DNA from: UBA2336 sp049306095
GTDB lineage: Bacteria; Bacteroidota; Bacteroidia; Cytophagales; Cyclobacteriaceae
NCBI GenBank assembly: GCA_049306095.1
Contig: JBAQPU010000012.1
Span: forward strand, 73,027 to 137,026
Direction of reading: 5' to 3'
DNA: 64,000 nt
Positions 53,029 through 62,533 of the stretch are shown here, in pieces. Positions within the stretch are counted from its first letter, which is position 1. Every line of letters begins with the position of its first letter. A model generated the notes under the pieces. It ran no database searches, had not been told where the DNA came from, and was given only the letters and a program-made list of their open reading frames with translations. The translations under genes and the position numbers were made by a program.

Positions 53029-53499
53029 ATGCAAATCGGAAAAGAAAAGGTAGTATCCATCCACTATACACTTCGTAATAATCAAGGTGATGTATTGGAT
53101 TCGAGCGTTGGACAAAGTCCACTCCTTTATATTCAAGGTATCGGTAACCTGATACCGGGCATGGAAGAAGGGCTGGAGGGCAAGCAAAAAGGCGATAAAC
53201 TTGAAATCAAGGTGAGTCCTGAAAAAGGATACGGAGAGCGCAGCGAAAAAATGATTCAGAAAGTTCCCCGCTCTTCCTTCGGCTCACAGGAGGTAAAGGT
53301 GGGTATGCAATTTCACACTGGCAATCACCAGGTTGTAACGGTAACGCATGTTGGATTAGATGGCGTAACAGTGGATGGCAATCATCCATTAGCAGGCGTA
53401 GAACTGAATTTTTCTGTTGAGGTGTTGGATATCAGGAATGCAACGGCCGATGAACTGGCGCATGGCCATGTACATGGTCCAGGTGGGCATCATCATTAA
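53029..53499 (+). CDS. SlyD-like FKBP-type peptidyl-prolyl isomerase
   Basis: This 156-residue protein speeds Xaa-Pro isomerisation and acts as a chaperone. The FKBP part has IPGMEEGLEGKQKGDKLEIKV and the insert-in-flap domain follows with YGERSEKMIQKVPRSSF and NHPLAGVELNFSVEVLDI, as in SlyD. The last 12 residues hold six His (HGHVHGPGGHHH), a likely nickel- or zinc-binding tail. It is monocistronic; its stop is 6 bp from the stop of the convergent C25 gene. Confidence 0.93.
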   Translation: MQIGKEKVVSIHYTLRNNQGDVLDSSVGQSPLLYIQGIGNLIPGMEEGLEGKQKGDKLEIKVSPEKGYGERSEKMIQKVPRSSFGSQEVKVGMQFHTGNHQVVTVTHVGLDGVTVDGNHPLAGVELNFSVEVLDIRNATADELAHGHVHGPGGHHH

Positions 53500-53505
53500 A
53501 AAAGT

Positions 53506-56500
53506 TTACCGAACCAGCATCAGCTTTCCTTCGGAAGATAAAATCTGCTTTCCTTCTTTAAAAACAACCATACGATACAAATACAAACCGCCAGGCTGGT
53601 TGCCGGCATCCCATGGAATATTGTTGGTTCCTGTGAAGAAATTGTTCGTAGAATATTCACCTACGACCTGGCCATTTGAATTAATAACTTCAAGGTTCAT
53701 ACCATCCGGCTGATCATCACCGGTGATAACGAAGGTGAAATAAAAAATGGAGGAGGATGGATTTGGGTATGGCTTCTGAAAGCTAATCGAATTCTCCTCT
53801 ACCACACGAAAACTGATTTCGTACGGCTCAACCCCGCTCTTATTTCCCCGTTCATCACTGGCCTCCACACGCAACACATAAATTCCCTCGGCCAAACCAT
53901 AGGGATTGAATTGTGCGGTAAAATCGGCTGCACTGGAGGCAGAAGACCATTGAACATCGGGCCGCGAAAAGAAAATGGAGGTAAACTGACAGTCGGGAAC
54001 ATCGCATGGATATTTCAAAAAGATATTTACTCCGGTTGTATCGGTTTTCAGAAGCGCTGAATTTTCGTCTCGTACTTTGATTACGATGGCAGGGTAAGGC
54101 GAAACAAAATCACCATTAACAATATGCCTGCCATCAATGGTAACTTCCAACACTGGAGGATAAATATCAGGTTGAACATTCAGGTAATCGTTCAGGGTAA
54201 TTACATTGTTTTCATAGTAAAGCTCGGGTAGAATTTTCGGATTAACGTAAACCTTCACATCATTAAGTCCTATCTTATTTTCTGTCTGGGTTGAAATGGT
54301 AAAACTGGTTTCCTGACCGGGTGCCGGAGCTTTTATCTTTTTATTGCCGGGCTCTGCTACCCTGCTGTTTGTATTGAAAACGTTGTACTGAACGGTTAGC
54401 GAGTCGCTGAATTCTTTTTGCGAAATATTTCTGAAACCGAACGTGCCGGTCCAGCTCTCACCCTCATTCAGGTTTTGTACGCCCGGAGACGAAACGGTTA
54501 GTACTCCTTCCGGAGCAGCGGTATAGGTCACCAACCATTTTTTCAGCTGTGGTGGTGTTAAATTTATTTCATCGGCCGCACGGTAAACTAATTTCAAATA
54601 AGGATAGTCGAGCGCATCAATGTCTGAAATATCAGCCACCGTACCCGTTAACTCATCTTTTAATACTGTTTCCTGGCCTGATAAGGAAATACCCACTACA
54701 TCAAAACTATAGTCATCGGTTACGGGAACTTCCGAAATTTTCACCTGCGTGAACAAGTTTTGCCACTCTGTTGCCGGCCCAATAACCGGTGAGGTCATGC
54801 TGCCGGAAAGATTACGACCTGTAATGGTGCCAATTACCTGTAACGGTTGTTCATCAACCGGCACTAAAGAAGGGTTAACGACAATAGCTGAACCTGCAAC
54901 CGCACCCTTCTTTGCAAAAATAACTACCGGTTCACCCGTTTGTAGCGCGGTTATTTGCGCAGACGAAATTCCAAGTTCACCCACTTTGGTTATTACACTT
55001 GCAGGCCACGAAGCATACCCAGCATCACCTATTGAAAATAAAACTACCGAATCGCCAACCTGCACATTGTTGATGTAATCGATCAGGTTATTGGCGCCAA
55101 CCCCCATTTCGGATAATCGAAAACTGGTAATTACCTCGGGCCTTCGGCCACAGGCTTTTTTATTCGGGTATTGAACCGGTAACGGCATGTAAGGAACGGT
55201 GGTGGTCTTATCAAAGACCATCAGGTTGAGCGTATTATCCCTGCACTGCAACTCAGGAAAAGAAACGGGATTATATTCGGCACCATTCAACTTAACAGAA
55301 ACAGCCGTTGGTGGCGAAGGATGGTTAGCGCCAAACGTTTGAATCTCAACACCGGTAACCGTTTCTTTTAACCTGATCTGGCGGCCATCTGCATCGAGTA
55401 CCAAACCCGAAACCTGACTGCTTAAAAACTGGGGGAAGTGAACCTGTGCCCAACCCTCCTGTCCGTTTTTGATATACGTAAAGGAAGAGGTTGCCCACTG
55501 GGTGCTTTCATTCGGAAGGGGCTGCGCCAATCGTGTACGCCAATAAAAGGCAAGCGTATCTTCAGTGGTTATTATCGGAACATCAAGCGTGGCGATTTTT
55601 CCGTTGACCGTAAACTGGCGAACATACGGACTGTTAAAGGTGTCGAGGGTATCGATCTCAATACTAAAATCCCTTGCATCGCCAATCACATCGGTGCTTT
55701 GAACCATAAGCCTGACGGTAGCTGTATTGACCACAGCAAAACCCTGCGGAAACAAATTTCGCGGTGCATTGAGGGGAACAAAAAAATTGAATTGAGTGGT
55801 ATTATTTGATTTATCACTTTCATTAATTTCATTCAATGGATCGAGATTAATCGTAAAGGTATTGGTACCAAAACCTTTTTCATCGTGGTAAATAATGAAC
55901 TCAAGGGTGTCGCGGTACAAAACCGGAGCAAAAACAGAATCATAGGTAACCGTTGAATTGTCACTAAGCTGACGGATCACCTGAACCGTCAGAGAATCTT
56001 CTTTTGTACGGCCAAAATTCCTGACAATTATTTTGATGGCAAATGAATCGCTCAGGGCTGTAACCGGCTCGGCAGAATAAGATTCAATGTATACATGGTT
56101 TTGATTCGTTTCATAATCGGGTTTGCTTGCACCAAAAAGTTTTACGGCCGGGTCGCCCAGCAACAATAACTGCTGCCCTTGTGTTACATAGGGCACACTG
56201 GTGCCCAGGTTCGTTAGCTTTCTTACTACTTCCTTTTGTATTTCACCAACTCCCTTCTGGATAAAAACAGAATCGCCATAGGCAGTGGTATAAAATAAAT
56301 TTGAATAGACGCGTAAAAGGGATGAGTAGCTGAACCAACTGTTGGCCATAAAACCCACCGCACCTTTGTTGGGCGTGTTAATCCAGTCTTCTCCGTACCG
56401 GATAGCATCTGCAAAGAAATCACCCGCATTACATCCATTAATTAAAAACATCGGGTATTTACCTGAATTATTATACCCCAACTCAGGAGCACTGACGAAC

Positions 56501-58467
56501 CCAATGTTAAAATCATTTTGTGATGGAGAGGAGTGGCCAAATAACGTAACCAGATTTAACCCTTTGTTCACCTGATCTGAAATATTAACAAACTCGATGT
56601 TGGTACTACTTTTCGGTATGGCCGTAACATGTCCGCCCAGGTAATTGCTTTCGGCAATGGCTTCAAATTGTTCCATGTACATTTTGAACTGTTCAGGCTC
56701 TCCCGGATTTATCCCTCCACTTAAGTGAAGCAATTCCTTCCTCCACAAATCATTGAAAGGCAAGGCTTCCATTTCCTTTACTTTGTTCAGGTAAGCCGCA
56801 ACATCTGCGGGTGTATTGGCTGTAATTCTTCCAGTAGGTAATGCGGGTTCATAGCCGTTTCCGCTCAAACCTGCGGTAAGCAAAATGTCGGAGGCAGGTT
56901 GCCCTGCTGAGGGCACAAGATCGTGAAACCCGTTGAAAGCATTGGGTGAACGGTAGTAGTTATACCAAACATCCAACCCTTTTCCAATAATAAACAGGTA
57001 ACGAGGGTTTCCGGTATTCAGCATAAATTTGACAAACCTGCGAATCGCCAACGGGGAAATTTCACCGTAATTGAATTGATTATACAGTTGATTCACGTCA
57101 ACCACAAGTGTATCGTATGATCCGCCCGCGGCTGACGCCCGGTAACCTCCATACGCTTTCACCACATTGGAATACTCACCGGCAGGCTTCATCAATTTCT
57201 GGTGGCTGATAATAAGGTAATCATGTTGAGTGGGATCAATCGGACGGAAAGAAACTGGAGCAATTGAAGGCGTAAGGAAATTATTGGTCGCTAAAATCTT
57301 TCTGGAGGTTGAAGTATTGTCGATTACCGCATTAAGGGTAGCTGTTACCGTGGTGCCAATTGGAATTACCTGAACGGGATTGGTGACATCAAACAAGCGT
57401 GTTCCACCAGGCGCATTCTGAATTTCGATGTACGATTTATTGCCGGCATTTTCGGTCAACGAAAATATTTTCTCCGTTGCACCGGATTGATTAAAAGTTT
57501 GCGGAAAGTTTACTTTCACGTATGATGCGCTCAGCCGCTCAACACTGTTTACCGCCCGCACACGTACCACAAGTTTTCCATCGGCTCCAACATCAGTCCA
57601 ATTCAATGCAGCATTGAGGGTTACTACTTCGGCACCTGCAAACGATGCTGTTCCTACCACTCGCGAAGGAACAACAGGGCCAACTGAAATTTCAACCTGG
57701 TGGGCTATGTCTGCGCGACCAACCACCTGTACTTCTAATTGAGGTGTTCCAGAACTAACTGAGGCATCTGCAATATTATCAACCACATAATTAATATAAT
57801 CACCTTGCCAGAGAATGTCACCCGTCCGTCCTTCACCGATATCAAAAAATGAATTGATTAAATATGAATTATACTCCTTGCCGGCACAGTATTCAGAGGT
57901 AAACACCATCAGCTTTTGATCGGTATGAAAAACTTCCGGGGGCATCGCGGTACTCTCCGAAAAAGGAATCATTCGCAGTCCCTGTGCCACTGAATTTACC
58001 GTTAAAAAATACGCAGCGGTGTCGCTGTAAAGATTATAATACGCATGCGGTTGTGCAGAAGCAGGCTGATACAGTTCGGCATCGCCCGTACCATCATTTC
58101 TTTTTCCGTAAAACTCCAGGTAATCGCCAGGGTTAAAGGCAGCGTCACTTTCGCCTTGAACGGTAATGCGTTGTTCAACACCCCTGTGAAAGAGCTGGAG
58201 CCTTCGCGGATCAACACTGCCAACCGGAAAGCCAGCATTTTGCAAGTTGGTGTACGTGAGCCGATAGATGCCGTCTTTCCCTACCGGGATTTTAAAGTAA
58301 GACTGGCCGGGTACAATCCACTCATTACCAAACTGGGCAAAAGCAGAAAGGGCCGTAAAAAAGGCGAAAACTGTAAGTATGAAAGATTTATGGAAAGACT
58401 GGGTCACCCTGGCACAACAATTAACCTGCAATATAAGCAAACTGATTTTCGGTCTTAATACCTTCAT
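53506..58467 (-). CDS. giant C25-family (gingipain/PorU-like) cysteine peptidase with T9SS sorting domain
   Basis: The protein has 1653 residues with a signal peptide ending SAFAQ at about residue 45 (a long n-region, so a later start is possible). The N-terminal beta domains (50-400) resemble those of PorU. The C25 domain spans about 410-790, with H645 in TLFGHSSPS and C679 in FLINGCNAGDFF as the catalytic pair. CARDB-like and Ig-like beta domains follow, and the last 90 residues are a type A sorting domain (KPYPNPSSSIFYF, ending EGKLMLVR). In Bacteroidota such proteins are often labelled PorU2, a second sortase-like T9SS protein; surface peptidase activity is equally possible. Confidence 0.88.
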   Translation of the reverse strand: MKVLRPKISLLILQVNCCARVTQSFHKSFILTVFAFFTALSAFAQFGNEWIVPGQSYFKIPVGKDGIYRLTYTNLQNAGFPVGSVDPRRLQLFHRGVEQRITVQGESDAAFNPGDYLEFYGKRNDGTGDAELYQPASAQPHAYYNLYSDTAAYFLTVNSVAQGLRMIPFSESTAMPPEVFHTDQKLMVFTSEYCAGKEYNSYLINSFFDIGEGRTGDILWQGDYINYVVDNIADASVSSGTPQLEVQVVGRADIAHQVEISVGPVVPSRVVGTASFAGAEVVTLNAALNWTDVGADGKLVVRVRAVNSVERLSASYVKVNFPQTFNQSGATEKIFSLTENAGNKSYIEIQNAPGGTRLFDVTNPVQVIPIGTTVTATLNAVIDNTSTSRKILATNNFLTPSIAPVSFRPIDPTQHDYLIISHQKLMKPAGEYSNVVKAYGGYRASAAGGSYDTLVVDVNQLYNQFNYGEISPLAIRRFVKFMLNTGNPRYLFIIGKGLDVWYNYYRSPNAFNGFHDLVPSAGQPASDILLTAGLSGNGYEPALPTGRITANTPADVAAYLNKVKEMEALPFNDLWRKELLHLSGGINPGEPEQFKMYMEQFEAIAESNYLGGHVTAIPKSSTNIEFVNISDQVNKGLNLVTLFGHSSPSQNDFNIGFVSAPELGYNNSGKYPMFLINGCNAGDFFADAIRYGEDWINTPNKGAVGFMANSWFSYSSLLRVYSNLFYTTAYGDSVFIQKGVGEIQKEVVRKLTNLGTSVPYVTQGQQLLLLGDPAVKLFGASKPDYETNQNHVYIESYSAEPVTALSDSFAIKIIVRNFGRTKEDSLTVQVIRQLSDNSTVTYDSVFAPVLYRDTLEFIIYHDEKGFGTNTFTINLDPLNEINESDKSNNTTQFNFFVPLNAPRNLFPQGFAVVNTATVRLMVQSTDVIGDARDFSIEIDTLDTFNSPYVRQFTVNGKIATLDVPIITTEDTLAFYWRTRLAQPLPNESTQWATSSFTYIKNGQEGWAQVHFPQFLSSQVSGLVLDADGRQIRLKETVTGVEIQTFGANHPSPPTAVSVKLNGAEYNPVSFPELQCRDNTLNLMVFDKTTTVPYMPLPVQYPNKKACGRRPEVITSFRLSEMGVGANNLIDYINNVQVGDSVVLFSIGDAGYASWPASVITKVGELGISSAQITALQTGEPVVIFAKKGAVAGSAIVVNPSLVPVDEQPLQVIGTITGRNLSGSMTSPVIGPATEWQNLFTQVKISEVPVTDDYSFDVVGISLSGQETVLKDELTGTVADISDIDALDYPYLKLVYRAADEINLTPPQLKKWLVTYTAAPEGVLTVSSPGVQNLNEGESWTGTFGFRNISQKEFSDSLTVQYNVFNTNSRVAEPGNKKIKAPAPGQETSFTISTQTENKIGLNDVKVYVNPKILPELYYENNVITLNDYLNVQPDIYPPVLEVTIDGRHIVNGDFVSPYPAIVIKVRDENSALLKTDTTGVNIFLKYPCDVPDCQFTSIFFSRPDVQWSSASSAADFTAQFNPYGLAEGIYVLRVEASDERGNKSGVEPYEISFRVVEENSISFQKPYPNPSSSIFYFTFVITGDDQPDGMNLEVINSNGQVVGEYSTNNFFTGTNNIPWDAGNQPGGLYLYRMVVFKEGKQILSSEGKLMLVR

Positions 58468-58513
58468 TCTGCATAAAGTAAGAGGGGCAAATTTCTAACT
58501 TCGGGGTTTTATT

Positions 58514-59386
58514 ATGGCTGATTTCCGTCCTTCATATTCACAATTCATAGCGCTGATCATCCGGCATGGCCACCTGGTGCCATCGGGTGAAGACTTTAAC
58601 CAAACACGATCGGAAACGCTGAAGGAACTTCTCGAATTTATTCCTCCTGATAAAAAATTGACTATCTCACATTCAGCCCGGAAAGGAATAATCAATAAAA
58701 TCATTGGTCAACTGGCTTATGTTAAAAAATCGTTTGGTACAACAGGCGGGCACCTGACATCCAAAAACCTATCGTACATCCGTATACCCAAATCAGCGAG
58801 CACGTCCATGAGCAGGGAAATGTTGCAGCACGTTTACCCCGCCTTGAAGGAACGAACCCTTACCGAAAGGCAAATTAATTTCCTCACCGATGCCAACCTA
58901 CAGACTGAAAATCCGGGGGCCACAATCTTTACCATCGTGCGGAATCCTTTTAGTCGGTTAGTCTCGGTGTACCGCGATTTTTTTGAAAAGCCTTCTGGTT
59001 TTATATATACCGATTACCTGTTGGGTGTTTTCTCGAAAGAAATTTCGTTTTCTGAATTTGTTCACCGCCTGGCATTGATACCCGATTGGCTGAAAGATCA
59101 GCACATCAGGCCACAACATGCATTCTTACAATTCTATGAAAGAAAAAAGCTGCCCATTCAAATCTTCCATCTGGAAAAGCAAGACAACCTGAAAGACTTT
59201 CTGGCGGAAAACTCATTGCAACTCCCCCATCTTAACAAAAACGCTGATTCATACGACTACCGGTTATACTACACTGCGGAAACGTTGGAAAAAGTGCGGT
59301 CGGTTTATGCAACGGATGTGCTGAAGTTTGGGTATGAAAACGACTATCATGAGCTGAAGGCTTTCTTAAAAACTGTTCAAAAGTGA
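58514..59386 (+). CDS. sulfotransferase family 2-like protein
   Basis: This 290-residue cytoplasmic protein has both PAPS-binding loops of carbohydrate sulfotransferases: the 5'-phosphosulfate loop IPKSASTSMS (91-100) and the 3'-phosphate loop RNPFSRLVSVYRDFF (143-157). It resembles the heparan-sulfate/chondroitin sulfotransferase-like group found in some bacteria that sulfate surface glycans or lipids. The acceptor is unknown, and no PAPS-synthesis genes are nearby. It is divergent from the C25 gene. Confidence 0.85.
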   Translation: MADFRPSYSQFIALIIRHGHLVPSGEDFNQTRSETLKELLEFIPPDKKLTISHSARKGIINKIIGQLAYVKKSFGTTGGHLTSKNLSYIRIPKSASTSMSREMLQHVYPALKERTLTERQINFLTDANLQTENPGATIFTIVRNPFSRLVSVYRDFFEKPSGFIYTDYLLGVFSKEISFSEFVHRLALIPDWLKDQHIRPQHAFLQFYERKKLPIQIFHLEKQDNLKDFLAENSLQLPHLNKNADSYDYRLYYTAETLEKVRSVYATDVLKFGYENDYHELKAFLKTVQK

Positions 59387-59523
59387 ACTTGATTTTGTTC
59401 AGTTTTGTGCATTTCGGGCGGTCATACGCACTAAAATCATCCGTCAATAAAATGTAAACTACTGATAATCAATGTATAGAAGACTATTCAATTTTTTAGC
59501 ACAGTACTTGGTTATGCCCAGTA

Positions 59524-59545
59524 CATCCCGCATAAGCGCGGGATG
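59524..59545. repeat. REP-like palindrome upstream of padR
   Basis: CATCCCGC (59524-59531) and GCGGGATG (59538-59545) form a perfect 8-bp stem around ATAAGC. It lies 15 bp before the PadR start codon. It could be a dispersed REP element or affect padR translation. Confidence 0.65.
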
Positions 59546-59560
59546 CATAACGGTTAAACT

Positions 59561-59902
59561 ATGGATCTTGAGAACACACAAGTACAGATGCGGAAGGGTA
59601 TCCTGGAGTATTGCATACTGCACATTATTGCCAGGGGCGAAGTGTATGCATCCAACATGTTGGATGAACTAACGGCCGCCAAAATGATAGTCGTGGAGGG
59701 TACGTTATATCCCTTACTCACACGATTGAAAAATTCGGGGTTGCTGGAATATAAATGGGTGGAGTCAAAATCGGGACCGCCACGCAAATATTACAAGCTC
59801 ACCGACAAGGGAATTAAATTTTTGGAAAAACTAACAGAAACCTGGGATGAACTGGTTCACTCCACCGAAATGATTACTTCGCAATCAAATACAAAAGCAT
59901 AA
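59561..59902 (+). CDS. PadR family transcriptional regulator
   Basis: This 113-residue winged-helix repressor has the family motifs RKGILEYCILHII, EGTLYPLLTRLKNSGLLEYKW and GPPRKYYKLTDKG. It precedes a PspC/DUF2807 membrane-protein gene by 27 bp, a pairing common in Bacteroidota, so it probably controls that gene in response to envelope stress or a small ligand. A REP-like palindrome is just upstream. Confidence 0.93.
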   Translation: MDLENTQVQMRKGILEYCILHIIARGEVYASNMLDELTAAKMIVVEGTLYPLLTRLKNSGLLEYKWVESKSGPPRKYYKLTDKGIKFLEKLTETWDELVHSTEMITSQSNTKA

Positions 59903-59929
59903 CCAACCAACTCACGACTCTTCATTATT

Positions 59930-62290
59930 ATGAAAAAGAATATCAGCATCAATATCAGCGGCATCATCTTCCACATTGAAGAAGACGGGTACGAGGTTCT
60001 GAAAAAATACCTCGACTCGATTAACAAATACTTCTCTTCGTTTGAAGACAGCAGCGAAATCCTTTCTGACATTGAAAGCAGGATTGCCGAGATCTTCCTT
60101 ACCAAACTCAATGAGGGCAAACAAATAATTACTGCCGAAGATGTAAACTCCCTGGTAGTAACCATGGGTAGCGTCAGCGATTTCAAAGCTGCTGAAGAGC
60201 CGGAATCGGCTGAACCTTCTAAGCAACAGGAATCGCACAATCAAAGCAATTACCAGAGTACAGCTACCAAACCATTGTTCCGCGACCAGAACCGAAAAAT
60301 CCTGGGCGGGGTGTGCGCAGGGCTTGCCAACTACTTCAATGTAGATGCCGTTTGGATCCGGCTGGTCTTTGCCTTGTTTACGTTTGCATGGGGATTCGGG
60401 CTGTTGGTGTACCTGGTGATGTGGATTGTTGTACCGGGTTCGTTCGACCTGGAAGAGCCTCAGGGAACTAAAAAAATGTTCCGCGACAATGAAAAGAAAG
60501 TATTGGGCGGGGTATCGGGTGGTGTGGCCGCTTACTTTGGAATTGACATCATTATCGTGCGGTTACTGTTTGTTGTCACCACGTTTTTCGGAGGCTTTGG
60601 CCTGATAACCTACATCTTACTATGGATGGTACTGCCCCCTGCTGTTTCCATTACCGATAAAATGCAAATGCAGGGCGAACCGGTAACCCTTTCAAATATT
60701 GAGTCGAATATTAAAAAAGGAATGAACGTGCGGGAAGGGGAAGAGAGCGCATTCGTTAAAATCCTCTTGTTTCCATTCCGCCTGTTGGGCATGATCTTAA
60801 CCGGAATAGGCAAGCTCATTATTCCGCTCGTTGAAGTATTTCGGGTTGCACTGGGTATCATCATTTCGTTTACAGGATTATCGATGGTGCTGGCGGTTAT
60901 TATTTCAACAGGAATTTTGTTTGGAGTCATTTCAGGTGTATCGGTGCCCATTCATTGGGGAGTACAATTCAACGAAGCGGCCTTGCCGTTAGAAGCCATC
61001 AGTAGAACCATACCCACCCTTACCGCGATTGCCGCCTTTGTAGTGGCCATTATTCCGGGCATCATGATCACCCTGCTGGGAATTTCGGGCATTGCTAAAC
61101 GAATTGTATTCAGCAATACCTTCGGTTGGGCAATCTTCATTTTGTTTCTGTTAAGCGTGGGTGTACTGAGCTTTACGGTTCCTCAAATTGTATATGCCTT
61201 CAAGGAAAGCGGTGAGGTAAAAGTTGAAAGTACTTACGACCTGAAAGGAAAAACTGCCGTCTTGAAACTTCGGGAAGCAGGACTGGATGAATACGATGCT
61301 GCCCAACTTACCCTGAAAGGGTATGACGGAAAAGAATTCAAACTGGTTCAATACTTCGAAGCACAGGGAAACAGCCGCCAGATTGCCATCGAAAACACAA
61401 AAATGGTTGACTATACGGTAACCGTTCAAGACTCGGTCTTCACCTTCGACAGCAACCTGCAGTTTAAGCCGGATGCAATTTTTCGGGCGCAGCGACTGAA
61501 CATGACGTTATACGTACCATACGATTATCCTTTTGTATTGGAAGAGAACATAGCCACCCTGTTAACCACATACTTTGACTACGACAAAAGGAATGGAAAC
61601 ACATGGATTATCCCAAAGGATAAGTCCATTACCTGTACAACCTGCCCGGAAGATTCAACTTCAGAATTGGATGAGAATGGCAGTGCCGGTTCCTTTTCAG
61701 ATTTCGATGAAATAGAAATTCAAGGATTGTTTGATGTTCGTATTGATTACGGACACGAATATGCAGTTGAGTTGATTGGCGATAAAAATGAAAAAGAGAA
61801 ATACGAGGTGTCGCAGCATGGCCGAACACTATCCATCACGTACAACAAAAACAGTAAAAAAGAATTTGACTGGCGCAACAGTTCGCTGGCGTTGGATAAA
61901 ATAAAAATCGTCATCACCACGCCCGAGTTGGAGAGCCTCGATTTGAAAGGTTCCGGTGATGTGGTGTTCACAAACTTCACCAGCAACAGTTTCGAAATTA
62001 GTGCCCTAGGACCGGTAGACATTGAGGGGCAGATCAATGCCGAAGATATTGTAATCACCCTTAACGCTGCCGCTGAATTAGAACTGGAGGGTGAGGGAAA
62101 TACCATGGAAGCAACTGTTCAGGCAGGTTCGCGCCTAAAAGCAGGCAACTACACAACAGAAAATGCCTCCGTTGAAGCTAACACCGGATCGACCGCCAAA
62201 GTAAATGTGCGCGGCCGACTGGAAATTAAAGAGCGCCTGGGAAGCAAAGTGAGTTACCGGGGTGAACCGGAAAATCTGGTGAAGGAATAA
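59930..62290 (+). CDS. tandem-PspC and DUF2807 (GIN domain) membrane protein
   Basis: The protein has 786 residues. An N-terminal helical region (about 1-90) precedes two PspC domains at 114-170 (KILGGVCAGLANYFNVD) and 181-238 (KVLGGVSGGVAAYFGID), each with a glycine-rich turn and a membrane helix. Further helices span about 270-430. The C-terminal half (about 588-775) is a DUF2807/GIN-type beta-helix with LESLDLKGSGDVVF. The layout suggests an inner-membrane stress sensor with a periplasmic beta domain. It follows padR in one operon. Confidence 0.9.
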   Translation: MKKNISINISGIIFHIEEDGYEVLKKYLDSINKYFSSFEDSSEILSDIESRIAEIFLTKLNEGKQIITAEDVNSLVVTMGSVSDFKAAEEPESAEPSKQQESHNQSNYQSTATKPLFRDQNRKILGGVCAGLANYFNVDAVWIRLVFALFTFAWGFGLLVYLVMWIVVPGSFDLEEPQGTKKMFRDNEKKVLGGVSGGVAAYFGIDIIIVRLLFVVTTFFGGFGLITYILLWMVLPPAVSITDKMQMQGEPVTLSNIESNIKKGMNVREGEESAFVKILLFPFRLLGMILTGIGKLIIPLVEVFRVALGIIISFTGLSMVLAVIISTGILFGVISGVSVPIHWGVQFNEAALPLEAISRTIPTLTAIAAFVVAIIPGIMITLLGISGIAKRIVFSNTFGWAIFILFLLSVGVLSFTVPQIVYAFKESGEVKVESTYDLKGKTAVLKLREAGLDEYDAAQLTLKGYDGKEFKLVQYFEAQGNSRQIAIENTKMVDYTVTVQDSVFTFDSNLQFKPDAIFRAQRLNMTLYVPYDYPFVLEENIATLLTTYFDYDKRNGNTWIIPKDKSITCTTCPEDSTSELDENGSAGSFSDFDEIEIQGLFDVRIDYGHEYAVELIGDKNEKEKYEVSQHGRTLSITYNKNSKKEFDWRNSSLALDKIKIVITTPELESLDLKGSGDVVFTNFTSNSFEISALGPVDIEGQINAEDIVITLNAAAELELEGEGNTMEATVQAGSRLKAGNYTTENASVEANTGSTAKVNVRGRLEIKERLGSKVSYRGEPENLVKE

Positions 62291-62345
62291 TATACCCCCA
62301 TTTCATCTATATAAATGTATTGGCATAAATAAATACCTTTGAACT

Positions 62346-62417
62346 ATGTTCCTGATATTCATCTTCATCATCGCACTCTTTTATGTAGGCCTGATTATCG
62401 GTCGATTCATGAGATAA
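62346..62417 (+). CDS. 23-residue membrane miniprotein candidate
   Basis: ATG 62346 to TAA 62417 encodes 23 residues, MFLIFIFIIALFYVGLIIGR followed by FMR, a single membrane helix with a basic end. It lies 55 bp after the PspC gene and 16 bp before a strong terminator, so it would be the last gene of the padR-pspC operon. Support is positional and compositional only; no family is known to me. Confidence 0.45.
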   Translation: MFLIFIFIIALFYVGLIIGRFMR

Positions 62418-62433
62418 TTCTGTTTAAAACATT

Positions 62434-62480
62434 AAAATCAGCCCTATTTTCGATGATCGGAAAGGGGCTGATTTATTTTT
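62434..62480 (+). terminator. Rho-independent terminator of the padR-pspC operon
   Basis: AAATCAGCCC (62435-62444) and GGGCTGATTT (62465-62474) form a perfect 10-bp stem with a 20-nt loop, followed by ATTTTTG. The tail TATTTTTG (62474-62481) also fits the -7 consensus and might start the next operon. Confidence 0.85.
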
Positions 62481-62533
62481 GAACCCATGCAACCCCCGCC
62501 ATCGTAATGACATCTTACAGGCGAATCATTTAA

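Noticed and set aside
61629..62106. Overlapping minus-strand frames opposite the PspC/DUF2807 gene
   Set aside because: They are shadows of the plus-strand gene with no motifs or start signals.
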